Shown piece by piece: positions 23,373 through 35,000 of a stretch of DNA of 64,000 bases. Every line of letters starts with the position of its first letter. Positions within the stretch are counted from its first letter, which is position 1. The notes under the pieces are model-generated. The model had not been told where the DNA came from and made no database searches. It saw nothing but the letters and a program-made list of their open reading frames with translations. A program made the position numbers and the translations under genes. This DNA comes from Collybia mongolica (lineage: Eukaryota > Basidiomycota > Agaricomycetes > Agaricales > Clitocybaceae): NCBI GenBank assembly GCA_013420905.1, contig JAAXNY010000017.1, positions 930,001 to 994,000 of the forward strand. The letters run 5' to 3'.

Positions 23373-23818
23373 TGTAAGGGCAACTCCGGCGGAGTGCGCG
23401 TGAACTTAGTAGAGCGGGCCGACGCTGAGGAGGGGATCCTAAGAGAATACTCTGAGGAGCCTCCATCAGGGGGGGTGTGCTATATACCTAGTACTACATT
23501 AAATACACGTTCCCGGTGCGGTACGACGACACGCGTTGGGCTAGCGAAGGTCACGTGACCGTGCCCTTGATAGTCTGAACAAGTGCGAAGTCCGGCGGCG
23601 AACTGCGCGCGAAGTAGAGAGTGGGGGTGTGTGGGCGTAGGTAATGAACGTGCGATGTAGTGAATGTAATTGAGTGAGCGCGAAGTAAGCAGAGAAATTG
23701 TATCGTAAGTCGGCGGGATGACTGAGTCGCGAATCGGCGAAGTAGAAGTCGGCGGAGTGAGATTCGGCGAAGTAAGGCTAGATCGGCGAAGTAAGGCGGA
23801 AATGGAGTTCCCCTTACA
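23373..23818 (-). repeat. 3' LTR of element B
   Basis: 446 bp. Compared with the 5' LTR it lacks 4 bp near 23,405 and 2 bp near 23,630; remaining differences seen are CpG transitions. Confidence 0.92.
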
Positions 23819-23835
23819 TTACCCCCCTTCTAGGT
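23819..23835 (-). promoter_or_regulatory. Polypurine tract of element B
   Basis: On the minus strand AGAAGGGGGG followed by TAA lies directly before the 3' LTR, the usual primer site for plus-strand synthesis. It follows the pol stop (TAG, 23832-23830), overlapping its last bases. Confidence 0.6.
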
Positions 23836-26800
23836 TCGCGTGTCTTCATGCCGGCGTTGGAACGGGATCTGTGCGAATTGGACACGTTGTACGAGTCGCG
23901 GTGCTCCGGGGTTGCGTCTGTAGAATTCGGCGACCAACTCGTCCACATTCACCTTGTCGGCAGGTTCCCAGGTGTTCTGTTCGTAGCTGTAGCCCTTCCA
24001 GGCGATCAGGTACTGCAGCTTGTTCCTGTAAATCCGGCTGTCCATGATCTCCTGAACCTCATAATGTACCTCGCCGTCTATGAGAGTGGGTTCAGGGACT
24101 TCGGTGACGGTTCTACCGGGTATTGGGTCGTGCGGCGCGGGTAGGAGTTTGACACCATGGAAGACCGGGTGGATGCGCGATAGCGCCGGCAGAAGTTTGA
24201 GGCGGTAGGCATGCGATCCAACCTTGGCTTCGATGGGGTAGGGCCCGATGTAGCGGTGAGCCAGTTTCTGCGACGGTCAAGTGATACGAATGTCGCGCGA
24301 ATCCAAATACATCCGGTCTCCAACCTGGTAGTCGGGTGTTGGGTTTCGGCGGCGATTGTAGTACATCGCCATCTCGTCCTTGGCTTTGGCTAATGCGGCG
24401 CGGGCTTCCTCGAGGGTGTCCTTCATTCGGTCGCGGAATTCGTTCGCGGTTTCCAGCCGGGATGGTGCGGTCTGTGGTTCGAAGCCCATGCGTGGATGTC
24501 GACCGGTGTCCAGGAAGAACGGCGAGTGCTGTGTCGAGGAGTGGACGTGGTTATTGTACTGGAATTCGGCGAGCGGTAAAAGGTCGACCCAGTTGTCCTG
24601 TCGCTCGCTGACGAATAACCGGAGATACTGCTCCAGTTCCTGGTTCACTTGCTCGGTCTGTCCGTCTGTCTGTGGGTGGTACGCCGTAGACGCTGTGAGT
24701 TTAATATCAAGCATGCGATATAACTCCCTTGTGAATTCCGCCACGAACTGTACCCCTCGGTCGGAGACCATAGCCTTCGGTAAGCCGTGCAACTTCCACA
24801 CATGCTGGAGGTAAAGCCTCGCCAATCCAAGCGCGGTAATTGTCGTCGTGGTTGGGATGAAGTGCGCGCGTTTACCCACCGTGTCCACCACTACCATGAT
24901 CGCATCATGCCCTTGCGACTCGGGGAGTTCCACGATGAAATCCACGCTTGCGACGTCCCAGCGACCTTCCGGAATCGGCAGCGGTTTAAGTTCGCCGCTT
25001 GGAAGTTGACGCTGAGCCTTCGTTCGGAGACAGAGGTCGCATGTCTTGCAGTATTTGCCGATGTAGCGCGACATTTGAGGCCACCAGTAATTGCGCGATA
25101 CAAGTTCCAACGTCTTCCATCTTCCGGCGTGTCCCGCAATTCGCGAATCGTGATGTTGCGCAACTATATGTCTGCGAAGGTCAGCGTGTTTTGGGACGTA
25201 GATGCGATCGCGGAAATACAGCAACTCCTGTGCTTCCCTCCACTCTGCGCTCCGAACTGATTTTCCTGCGGACTTCTTCAACTCCTGCGCTGCCTTCACC
25301 ACCGCTTCCTCCTGATGTCCCTCGCAATTGCCTCTCCAAATATCCCGCAGAATGTCCCTTTCCTCTCCTTCCACGACCATTCCTTCCAGCGCGCGGATTG
25401 TGAACAACTCCGGTTTGAGGAGGACTAGATCGCGGTTATCCTCGCTTCCATCGCTGTGGTCCGCTCGGCGAGATAGCGCGTCTGGCTTACCCATACTTCG
25501 TCCGGGCTTGTGGTGCAGCGAGAAGTTGAATCGGGAGAGGTACAGTGACCACCTGGCCTGTCTCCGATTTAGCTTCTGGGACGTCCGGAAGTACTCTAGA
25601 TTTTTGTGGTCTGTCCAGATCTCGAAGTCGTGTCGCGCGCCTTCAAGGAAGTGTCACCATTCTTCGAGTGCGCAAATGATGGCGAGCATTTCCTTGTCGT
25701 GTATCTTGTAATTCCGCTCGACCACGTTGAGGCTCTTTGACGAAAACGCGATCGGGTGCCACTTGTCGTCCTCCGGGCTGAGTTGCAAAAGTACTGCGCC
25801 GGTCGCGAAATCCGAACTATCTGCCTCCACCCTAAACGGCTGGTTGTTGTCTGCGAACATCAGTACCGGTTTAGACGACACCGCTTCCTTCAACCCTTCG
25901 AATGCCTCCTGCTCCGACTCACCCCACTTCCAAGGCACGTCTTTACCAGTGAGATCAAACAATGGCCGCGCAATATGGGAGAAGTCGCGAATGAACCGCC
26001 GATAGAAGTTCGTGAAGCCCAAGAAGGACTGCACTTGCTTCTTGTTCGTGGGCGTTGGCCATTCCGCTACTCCGGCAACCTTGACCGGGTCCATCTCCGC
26101 CTGCCCCTCCGAGATAATGAGCCCCAGATACTCGATTCGGGTCTTCTCGAATTCGCATTTGTCCAGTCGCAGGTACAGTTTATGTTCGCGGAGTCGCTGG
26201 AGAACTAACCTCGTAATTCGGCGGTGTTCGGCGAGTGTCTTTGTGTAGATTAGAATATCATTGATGTAGACACATACCACTCCTTCCATGATGAGATCGT
26301 GGAATATCTCGTTCATCATGGTTTGGAACGTTGCCGGCGAGTTAGTGAGACCAAAGAACATTACCAGGGGCTCAAACATTCCACGGTTTGTGCGAAATGT
26401 GGCCTTCCACTCATCACCTTCCTTAATTCGGACGTTGTTGTATCCCCAGCGAACGTCGAATTTGGAGAAGTATTTCGCTCCCCGAAGATTGTTGACGAGG
26501 TCGGAGATGAGTGGGAGTGGGTATTTGTTCTTGATCGTCAGCGAATTGAGAACGCGGTAGTCCTGTACTGGGCGTAGTGAACCGTCCTTCTTCTTGATAA
26601 AGAAGAACGGCGAAGCCATTGGCGATTTGGAGGGGCGGATCCGACCAGAGGCGAGGTTCTCCTCGAGGAACTTGTCCAACTCCGCTTGTTCGGCGACTGA
26701 GAGCGGGTAGACCTTGCAGGATTTCCCTTCTGCGTCGCGGACGAGTTCGATCGCGTGGTCCCACGGTCGGCAATCTGGGAGAGCGTCGAAGGACGTCTTG

Positions 26801-27663
26801 GAGAACACATCCTCAAATTCGTGGACGTGCGCCGGTGCTAGATCGAAAAACGTCTTGGGTTGCGCATTACGATCAAAGGAGTCTGCGATCTGCTGGGACG
26901 CGTTCTTCCGGGCTTCCGTTTGGATCTTTTCCGCTAGTCGCTGCGAGATGGTTTGGGTTGTCCGAATCTCTTCCGGTGCCTTCTGAAACTGTCCTGGTTC
27001 GCCGATGTTGACCACGAAGATACGGTCGCCCTCTTCGATGCAATCTTCAAGGGCGATATCTCCTTCGTGCTCAGAGTCGGGAACCTCTCCAATTTCTGTT
27101 TCTGGTTCGGGCATGGGTCCTGCGCGACAGGCGTTGATGCGGGCCTCCAATTTACGCTTCTCCGCCTTTTCCGATTTAACCTCGTTCGTGCAGGTCCGAC
27201 ATTTGTCGGGACAGCGACTCATCTTCACCTCATTGGTCTGCCAGTTGATCTCCGGGTTGTGCTCCTGCAACCAAGTGTAGCCCAGTATGAGATCCTGCTT
27301 CCCTAGGCTGGTGACCGCGAAGTGGGTGCGTTCTGAGTGACTGTTGTACCGGAGGATGAGGTCTACGATCTCCGAAATAGACCCGTTCTCGTTCGGAGTG
27401 CCGTCGACGTTGAACACCGGAATAGTGCGAACTAGCTTGCGCGAGGTCAACCTGTTCCTCCGCACGAATTCAGAATCGATGAAAAGGCCCGTTGCTCCCG
27501 AGTCTACCAAGCTGTTCGTCGCGAATGTCTCGCCTGTGTCGGTCGTCTGAAGTTCAATCTTGAGCTTCAGCGAGCGAGTGCTGGGGGTGGCAGCGACTAC
27601 GAATCACTTGGGTAGAGCTCGTTCCCATCGGGGGAGTCTCTGGCGCGGCGGTTTAGGGACGGG
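23830..27663 (-). pseudogene. Pol polyprotein of chromovirus B
   Basis: One reading frame, cut by TGA codons at 27606-27604, 25656-25654 and 24279-24277, each where relatives have Arg. Domain order: aspartic protease (LVDSGATGLFID), RT (FDVRWGYNNVRI and the active site VYINDILIY, where the usual YIDD has become YIND), RNase H (VEADSSDFATGAVL), integrase with HHCC zinc site (near 25,150-25,050) and acidic triad (SVDFIVEL, VSDRGVQF, QTEQVNQ), and a C-terminal chromodomain (YLIAWKGY...NTWEPADKV, nt about 24,050-23,880) that in this group directs insertion to methylated-histone chromatin. The stops and the Asp-to-Asn change in RT each suffice to kill it. No frameshifts were seen. Confidence 0.9.
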
Positions 27664-27776
27664 GATGGTATCTTGTATGGCTTCTGTAGTAGTTTCGGGT
27701 GTTTGGGAAATTTCAATTGTATTCTCAACTTCTAAACATGCGAACCTATTTACAGATGACAGTGAGGGCGTACTGT

Positions 27777-29099
27777 TCACTCGCTGTCTGCTACAAAACC
27801 CTCTTGAGTGGTTGCGAACGTTTCCCCTTCTTCCGCCGGCGGTTCGACTTGTGCGTCTATCATCGCGAAGATGTGCTGCGCGAACTCATGCTGCTCCTCC
27901 ATTGACATGAACCGCGTGTCGTAGCGGAGGGGGCAGTCCTTCCGGAAATGGCCCGGCTGCTTACATCGGTGGCAGGTCTCGATGTTCGTTCAAGCCCTCC
28001 GCATCGCGTCTACATCCATCGGAACCGGTGGAGGGAGAGCAGGGGGCGGCGGAGGTGGTGGTGGCGCCATCTGTTGCAGCGTCGGGGCTGAGAAGTGCGG
28101 CGGTGCGCGAAACGCCGAGGTAGTGCGTGCGGGAGGTGCGCGAGCCGCCGGTTTAGTGCTCAGGAAGGCCTCGTTGGTGAGGCGGTTTTCATCACACTTC
28201 ATCGCCGCTACATACCACTGTTCCGGCTGATCGTCCGCTGGTTGTCCCACTGCCATCGTCGCGATCTGCGACTGAATCTCCCCGCTCAGTCCCTTCCGGT
28301 ACTTCACCACAATCGTCAACCCCTCCTTGTATCCCGACTTGTCGATGAGATCCCTGAACTCATCTGTGTAGTCGTCCACCGATTGCGATCCTTGGTGGTA
28401 GCTGCTCGTTTCCAACCTCGTAATCGCCCGCTGCGCTTCGCTCTGCACGAAGAAGTTGACCGCGAAGTCGGCGCAGAATAGGGCCCATGTCGCGTACTTC
28501 GGGTTCCCAGTAGCGGTCTGGTATCGCATGGCCCGGTCCGCGAACAGATACGCTCGGCCTTTCTTCATGAAGGTGTACGCCCACCGTACCTGCGTCACTT
28601 CATCCGCGAACTGGTGTGGTACAAGATTTATATACAGTTCGCATGCGTTAATGAACGCACGCCCTCGTTCGCGCGATCCGTCGAAGTCATCAGGAAGCGA
28701 TGGCCGGAGTGCCGAAGGTCGTCCCGAATTAACGTGGGTTGCGGGGGGAGGTGTTGACACATTATTTACAGGGGCGCTGGGTGCAGGGGTATTGACCGGG
28801 GGTGGGGGAGCCGCGGTTTGGAGCGCGATCAGCGCGTTGATGCTGTCGGTGAGCTTCTTAAGCTGCTCGGCTTGTTCCTCTGCCTTCCTATTGAGATCTC
28901 CTACGTCTCGTTTGATGTTATCCATCCTTGTTTCGGCATCCATCGGCCGGAGTAGGAGTTCCACTTCTAGTTCGGAGGAGGGTGGAGAGGGCGATTCTCG
29001 CGCGGTCTTGACGGATTCTGTATCGGAGCTGACAGTTTCTGCCGATCGGAATTTGGCAATGGCTGCGGTGAGGTCGCGGTCTCTGCTGGTGAGAGTATT
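27777..29099 (-). pseudogene. Gag of chromovirus B
   Basis: The frame is open from about 29,099, with a possible start ATG at 28942 (MDAETRMDN). It encodes a coiled-coil-like N-terminus (RKAEEQAEQLKKL), a Pro-rich spacer, and a capsid domain (FINACELYINL, RWAYTFMKKGRA). A Pro/Ala tail then runs into a TGA at 27992-27990. In the same frame beyond the TGA the CCHC knuckle CHRCKQPGHFRKDC appears, so the stop separates capsid from nucleocapsid; CGA to TGA is likely. Gag ends at TGA 27779-27777. Confidence 0.85.
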
Positions 29100-29103
29100 C
29101 TAC

Positions 29104-29555
29104 TGTAAGGGCAACTCCGGCAGAGTGCGTGCGAACTTACATAGTAGAGCGGGCCGATGCTGAGGAGGGGATCCTAAGAGAATACTCTGAGGAGCCTCCA
29201 TCAGGGGGGGTGTGCTATATACCTAGTACTACATTAAATACACGTTCCCGGTGCAGTACGACGACACGCGTTGGGCTAGCGAAGGTCACGTGACCGTGCC
29301 CTTGATAGTCCGAACAAGTGCGAAGTCCGGCGGCGAACTGCGCGCGAAGTAGAGAGTGGGGGTGCGTGTGGGCGTAGGTAATGAACGTGCGATGTAGTGA
29401 ATGTAATTGAGTGAGCGCGAAGTAAGCAGAGAAATTGTATCGTAAGTCGGCGGGATGACTGAGTCGCGAATCGGCGAAGTAGAAGTCGGCGGAGTGAGAT
29501 TCGGCGAAGTAAGGCTAGATCGGCGAAGTAAGGCGGAAATGGAGTTCCCCTTACA
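29104..29555 (-). repeat. 5' LTR of element B
   Basis: 452 bp, TGTAAGGG...CCCTTACA. It contains the same run of GGCGAAGTA-type short repeats as the other LTR (29,470-29,530). Confidence 0.92.
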
Positions 29556-30368
29556 AAAAAGCAGTGATAGACGAACCGCTGGTACCAAGACCGGGGAGTG
29601 CGCCGGCAAGGGCGCGGCGGACCAACTGTCCCGGTACTGATGGTAATGGCGCGGCACGCCAACCATGCGAGGGGGGACGAGGAAAGTATCCCAAAAGATA
29701 CTTTCACCATTGTCGCGCTCGAAGCGCAACCCCACCTGGTCCAGGACTTGCTCCACAGTGGGAGCCTGGCCCTAAAGTAAAAGGTAGTCAGCTTGACAAG
29801 GGCAGGCAGAGTAAAGAAGTAAACAAGTCATTTACCAGAAGAATGGAATTGTTGCCCAGGTCAGTCAATATGACCGTACGCCAGGAAGACCACGAAGCCT
29901 CGCGCGCGTCGACTGGGATGCGCATCACTTGAAGGTGAAGCGCGCGCAGGAGGAGAATAGCCGGATATGGCAGTGAAAAACGTGCACCATGGACCACACC
30001 AGTGATGGCATCCTGAGACCAGTAAATAAGTAAATTAGTGAAAGGTTTTAATAAGTAAAAGATGGGCGTACGATGAGCATGGAGCAGTGATCGACGAAGT
30101 CAATCAAGTCGTCGAGGTCAAGGGGGCCCTGATGGTCCATACGGGGCGCGAGCTCCTCGGCCATAATAATCCACCCTTGCTCCATGGCGACGAAGACGTC
30201 ACCCTCGGCATCTTCAAGGAGGTCGGAAAATGAAGGGATCGGCTGGTCCACATAGACCATAGTGGGGGAACAGCCCTCAGTCGGTAAAATCGCGGCGGAG
30301 AGCGAGAGGGACAGCGCGGAAGGCAAGCGCAGGGCACGAGCCATGGCAGAAGTGGGAGTAGAAGACAT
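29556..30368 (-). CDS. Antisense spliced gene inside element A, function unknown
   Basis: On the strand opposite to element A's own genes, between its RNase H and 3' LTR. Exon 1, 30368-30072 (99 codons, ATG start, LPSALSLSL... then PIPSFSDLLEDAEGDVFVAM). Intron 30071-30013 (59 bp, GTACGC...CTCAG). Exon 2, 30012-29836 (59 codons, VHGARFSLPYPAILLLRALH). Intron 29835-29772 (64 bp, GTAAAT...TTTAG). Exon 3, 29771-29556 (EQVLDQVGLRFERDNGESIF...DTFLVPPRMVGVP), cut by the insertion of element B. Both introns are phase 0 with good sites. Across element B the frame continues in register at 23367-23227 to TAA, overlapping the RNase H end; total about 276 residues. I recognise no domain. It stands where an integrase would be expected. 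Confidence 0.6.
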
Positions 30369-30818
30369 ATTTGTTTAGAGGAGTTGGAGCGTTTGAGCGA
30401 TGCGAATAGCAAAGAAATTTAGAAATGGGCTATAAAGTCCAAATTGTCTAAAACTTAGCAAGGGCGCGAGCTTTTTAAAACGCACAACCCTGCATTGCGA
30501 AGCTCTAAAGGACAAGCAGGAGTACCGATCTCTTGCTGAAGTGTCAGAAACATAACGAGAGAAAGGTTCAGATGACTGAAATATCTGTAAAGCGATGTCC
30601 GAATGTCAAGTACTCTCTCAGGAGATGTATATAACTGTCACGATCCTGATGGGAAGTAAACCTCTGGGCTCGATCCCAACATCGCGCGCCTACCTGTCTA
30701 AAAGCGGAACCGTTGTAACCTTGTACTGAAAGATTAGACGCGTGCAGACCCGAAGTATTGGACCAACATGCCGGCAAAGAGAGACTGAGGACAGTCTACA
30801 TTTGTGGTATGGGGGAGA
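30369..30818. other. 3' noncoding part of element A with polypurine tract
   Basis: Sequence between the antisense gene start and the 3' LTR. GGGGGAGA at 30811-30818 abuts the LTR and fits a plus-strand polypurine tract. The antisense gene's promoter should lie here; no TATA box is obvious. Confidence 0.5.
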
Positions 30819-32034
30819 TGATAGGGCCCAAAATTGTTTGCACTTATAAAGTCGACAAGTAAGGCTATTAGTATCATTTCTAATAACCAAGTAAACGGTA
30901 ATAAAGGATTAGAGTCGAGCTCCAAGACGGCTAATCAGAGTGAACTAGTCTAATGGATAATACACTATCAGTACAGAGGACTATGAGTATGGTCTATTAT
31001 TAGTCCTATTCACCATGCCCGGTTACAACCTCAGTGTCTTAGTTCATAAGTAACCGTTGTAGTATGATATCATTAGTCTGGGGATCATCATTAATAGGAG
31101 AAGTAATTGTAAATTCGGGACTTGCACAACCCGATCCTAGTCAGGGGTACTTGGTGTTAACTACCGGAAGTGACGGGACCCCGTGAATAGCAACTGGGAC
31201 AATCAGGAGGAGTAAATGACAGTGCCGCGCTGTTTTAAATAACAAAGCGCGCGGTCGGGACTTGATAAGAGTTTAGCCAGCTCTTTCAATATTTGATAAG
31301 TAACCAGTAAACGGCATAATTGGCACGCATGGCGCATGCACCAAGTTGTAGAGGACGCATCAGCATTGAATACAGATCCTTGGTGCGCGGGAGCGCAGTT
31401 CTGTGTAAAATTTACAATTCCGTATGATATTTAGTTTGTACACTATAAATAGACTGTAGATGAGTAGCGCTAAAGCAAGGAATCTTGCCCCCACTTCGCG
31501 CTACTATAGAGTATACAAATCACATTTGTTAAAACACTATTGCATGCCCGAATTAAGGATCAGATTGCTTCAACGTGTCTTGATTGGAATTGATTGAAGA
31601 ACCACAGAATTAAAGAAACTTAGTTCACTTGGAACTTAGTACCGTATTGTCCATTGGAATTACTAGGCACTTGGCCTTAGTGCACTTGGCACTGTATTGT
31701 TTGATAAGTTGCTTGGACTTATAGATCTGCTTGGGATCATTAATAATTGAACGTACACTTGGTACTCAGTCTATTGGATCGAGAGATATTATAAATATAC
31801 CTAGCAGGTTTTTAAACCTGTGTTGAAGCTCTTGTCTAAATCAAACCTGTTGAGAGATCATTGGAAAGGGCTTTGGCTAGTACTATTCAAAGCTTAGTGC
31901 TTCTAAGCACTTGAACCCGAACTCAAAACAGGCGATTCCTACTGTTCGTGTGTTGATTGTTAGGTTTGGTGTGTGTGTGTAAGGGATTACATTTCATAGC
32001 ATCAGCACACTTATAGCCCAGGAGCCCCCTTTCA
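30819..32034 (+). repeat. 3' LTR of element A
   Basis: 1216 bp, same length as the 5' LTR; TATAAATA at 31444-31451. Ends CCTTTCA, followed by LINE sequence (ACAT, probable target duplication). Confidence 0.93.
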
Positions 32035-35000
32035 ACATGTTGTACGGTTTCCAAGGGAGCACTGCACCTACAGGAGACAGATTCTTCCTTGAAGAATTGC
32101 GATCGGAAAGCCCCAATTGGAGTGTGTCCAGTGATGCATTGCACCAAGCGGGCAGTCAGAGCATGGCTGTGACCAGTCTTGTGCATCCACGGCCCATTGT
32201 TTACATGGGTCGGAGTGAGCGGGGTGTCCTTTTTCACATAGAGCGTCAGGAAATTGGAGCCAATGTACTTCTTGGACTGGAAGAGAGACTTCCAGCCATC
32301 AAGCATGCGTGTAACTGCTTTGTGTCATGCAAAGTCAGCAGATATAACCGGCGCTCCACCTGCCTCAACACGAGTTGAGATGGCGCTGATGTGTGCCAGT
32401 TGGTGGTCTTCAATCTCCACACCACTTGTAATATGGTGGAGGTGAATCTTGTGGATGGCACGGAGCTGCAGCCAAGGCAGCATCACATCACACACTTTGA
32501 GGGCTGATGCTTGACCTGAGTGGTGCGACGCATCGAGGGAACGCCTGAGGGCATTGATGGAGTCGGAGAAGATATGGACATCATGGATGTCCTCTAGTCC
32601 AATGTCAGCTGCCTGTTGGGCGCCTTCCGCAATCGCTCGCAGCTCGGCGTCATCAGACGTAGATAGGCCGGTAGCAAACCAGTCCTCATATAAATCTCCA
32701 TCGTGCCAGACGCGGTACACTGCGACTGACTGCATGGGAGGAGGGGGGGTGGATGCATCAGTGATAATGCAGATGCTCCATGGGGAATGAGAGGCCTCAT
32801 CAACAGCACTCTTCAGCGATGTGGTGCAGTCTTTCATGAATTCCTCGCGGTGATCACTGCCCTTAGGTGGGGGGGTGACAATGTCGTAGACAATGCGACC
32901 AGGGAACAGGTCCTTGGGGCGCATGCCTGGTTGGTTGAGTGGGTGGACAGGGTCCAGATCCAGGGAAGAGAGGCCAAGGTTAGACAAGGCCTCTACAATG
33001 GGCGATACTAATTTACCGAGCCTACGGCTTGGGTTGCGGGCATTGAGGGTCTCGACAGAGAATTTGTGGTTCCCATCGATGAGGCGTCAAAAAGGCGTGT
33101 GAGGCCTGGAGCGCATGGGAGCGGACATGACTCCTTTCCACCAGCTTTCTGACATGGAGGTGGATAGGGGGTATGCCTGCGAGGGTCTCGCCAGCCCCGT
33201 TTGGGGATGTCTTGAAGGCGCCAGTGATCCAAAGGCATGCTCGTCTTTGCATCTTCCGGAGGTTATTGAGAGGGCCTGCCATGCGGGCCCCTTCGTACAT
33301 CCAAAGCCTGCTCCCATATGTAGTGATGGGAAGAACACAGGCTCAGTATAGCATTCATTTGTGCTTGGGCCTAAGTCCGCGCACTGAGTTGCCAAGGGAG
33401 AGCATAGCCTTTACAGAGGTAAGGGCTTTGTTCGTGTACTGTTTGACGTGCTTTCTGAATGTGAGGGGACAGTCAAAGAAGAATCCGAGGTAGCGCCAAA
33501 TGGTGCCAGGGCGGAGGGGGGTGTCCCCAGTATATGGGGCATAGCCAAGGTCAATGTCAGGGTTGATATCGCCGTGTTTTTGAGAGAAGTGGAATCCCTC
33601 TGACTTGCTGTGTTCAAGAACCAAACCCATAGCCTGGGTGAGCTCGAATACAACTTTGTAGGCCCCTTTGAGCTTAACAAGGTTCTGTTCAAATGTGTCC
33701 GACTGCACTATAATGGTGCCATCGTCCACATAGGAAATTAGTGAAGCTATGTGGACCCTCCGTTCGAATTCCTTGAGGAGGGGTGCGAGGCATAGGGCAG
33801 AGAGGATGGGGGACATGGCGGAGCCCTGTCCCAGACCCACGCTGGATGGGAAGAGCAGGGACACTTCGTCGTCCCACGCGTATCTAGTATGACAATCAAC
33901 GAGGTATGACCTGAAGAATGCAACCACTTCTGGCGCGAATCCCTGTCTCTCGAGGATGTGTAAGAGGACCTCGTGGTTTGTGGATGGGAAGAACTGAGCT
34001 AGGTCGAAAGCAACAACGCTCGTCTTGAGTTTGGCACGCCATCCTGAGCGGACAACGTGTGTGAGAAAGCAGCCAGCATCCTTGGTGGAGTTCTGACGGA
34101 CTCCTCCAAACTGATTGGGGTGAAGTACACCATGTTGAGCAGCTTCAAACTGCATCCTGGTGGACAACATTTTCTCTAGAAGTTTGCCCAGTGTGTTCAA
34201 TAGAACTATTGGGCGAAACAACTTGGGAGTGTCATACGATGGTTTACCCAGCTTGGGTATGACCACCGTAATGGATGCTTTAAACTCGGCAGGCCAATGG
34301 CCTGACGAGAGGCAAGCGTTTGCAAGCCACAAGAGTAGTTTGCTGCACAGGTCATCTTGGATGATCTGTTTAAGGTGATGCCATGAGATGTGATCCGGCC
34401 CAGGGGCGGATCGATTCAAGGTGCCTGAAAGGGCATCCGACATCTCAGCAGCAGAGTAGGGGACCCACACCCGCGTTGTGGGTGAGGTCCAAGCATTGCC
34501 CAGCTTGTCAAGGTCAATTGGCCTATCAATAGCTGAGTTGAAGGTGGAGTGCAATGTGTTCCATAGCGACTCTGTGGTGCTGCATGGCACGCCTTGGTAT
34601 GAGATAGCCTCAACTGGGGGTGTCTTGCGTGGGCCTACCCAGTCCATGAGATCCCATGGTCTGAGGTTAGTATTAGCAATTTCGTCGATGTGTTCGTCGA
34701 AGTGCTTTCGTTTCACTCTATGCGTGGCGGCCTTGAAGGCCTTCCAGTCCTCTGGGAGATCAGAGCTCATGGCCTCAGACCTTGTCCGGGCGCAGTCTGA
34801 GTCCCACCAAGACTTAGACCGGGCGCAAGCCCGGTTAGTCTTAGCGTGATGGGACCACGCCATTTCAAAGCCCTTAGCTATTGCCTGAGCAACTAGTTGA
34901 GTTTGTTCCACTGATGAGACGTCAGGGATTTGGATGAGCCTGAGAAGTGAACACACTTCCGCGAGGAAAGCAGTCTCTTCTTCGGAGTCGATTTTGATTG

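Larger units (their letters stand above)
23373..29555 (-). mobile_element. Chromodomain Ty3 element B (chromovirus)
   Basis: A 6.18-kb LTR retrotransposon on the minus strand, inserted in element A with the 5-bp duplication AAAAA (23368-23372 and 29556-29560). LTRs run TGTAAGGG to CCCTTACA: 3' LTR 23373-23818, 5' LTR 29104-29555. Gag and a single-frame pol (protease, RT, RNase H, integrase, chromodomain) lie between. The purine tract AGAAGGGGGG abuts the 3' LTR. Four internal TGA codons and a mutated RT active site make it non-autonomous. It is the youngest layer of the stack. Confidence 0.93.
16792..32034 (+). mobile_element. Ty3-like LTR retrotransposon A, interrupted by element B
   Basis: Two 1216-bp LTRs (16792-18007 and 30819-32034) begin TGATAGGG and end CCTTTCA. 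They flank gag, protease-like and RT/RNase H frames on the plus strand. It sits inside LINE ORF2 with a likely 4-bp target duplication (ACGT left, ACAT right, one CpG transition apart). Element B occupies 23373-29555; without it element A is about 9.06 kb. No integrase (HHCC, DDE) or chromodomain is found between the RNase H end at 23339 and the 3' LTR; instead the space carries an antisense multi-exon frame. The protease region has a frameshift. LTRs are equal in length and differ only at CpG sites, so the insertion is fairly young. Confidence 0.9.

Noticed and set aside
29564..29932. Plus-strand frame after element B as the missing integrase of element A
   Set aside because: No HHCC or acidic-triad motif; it is the complement of the antisense exons.
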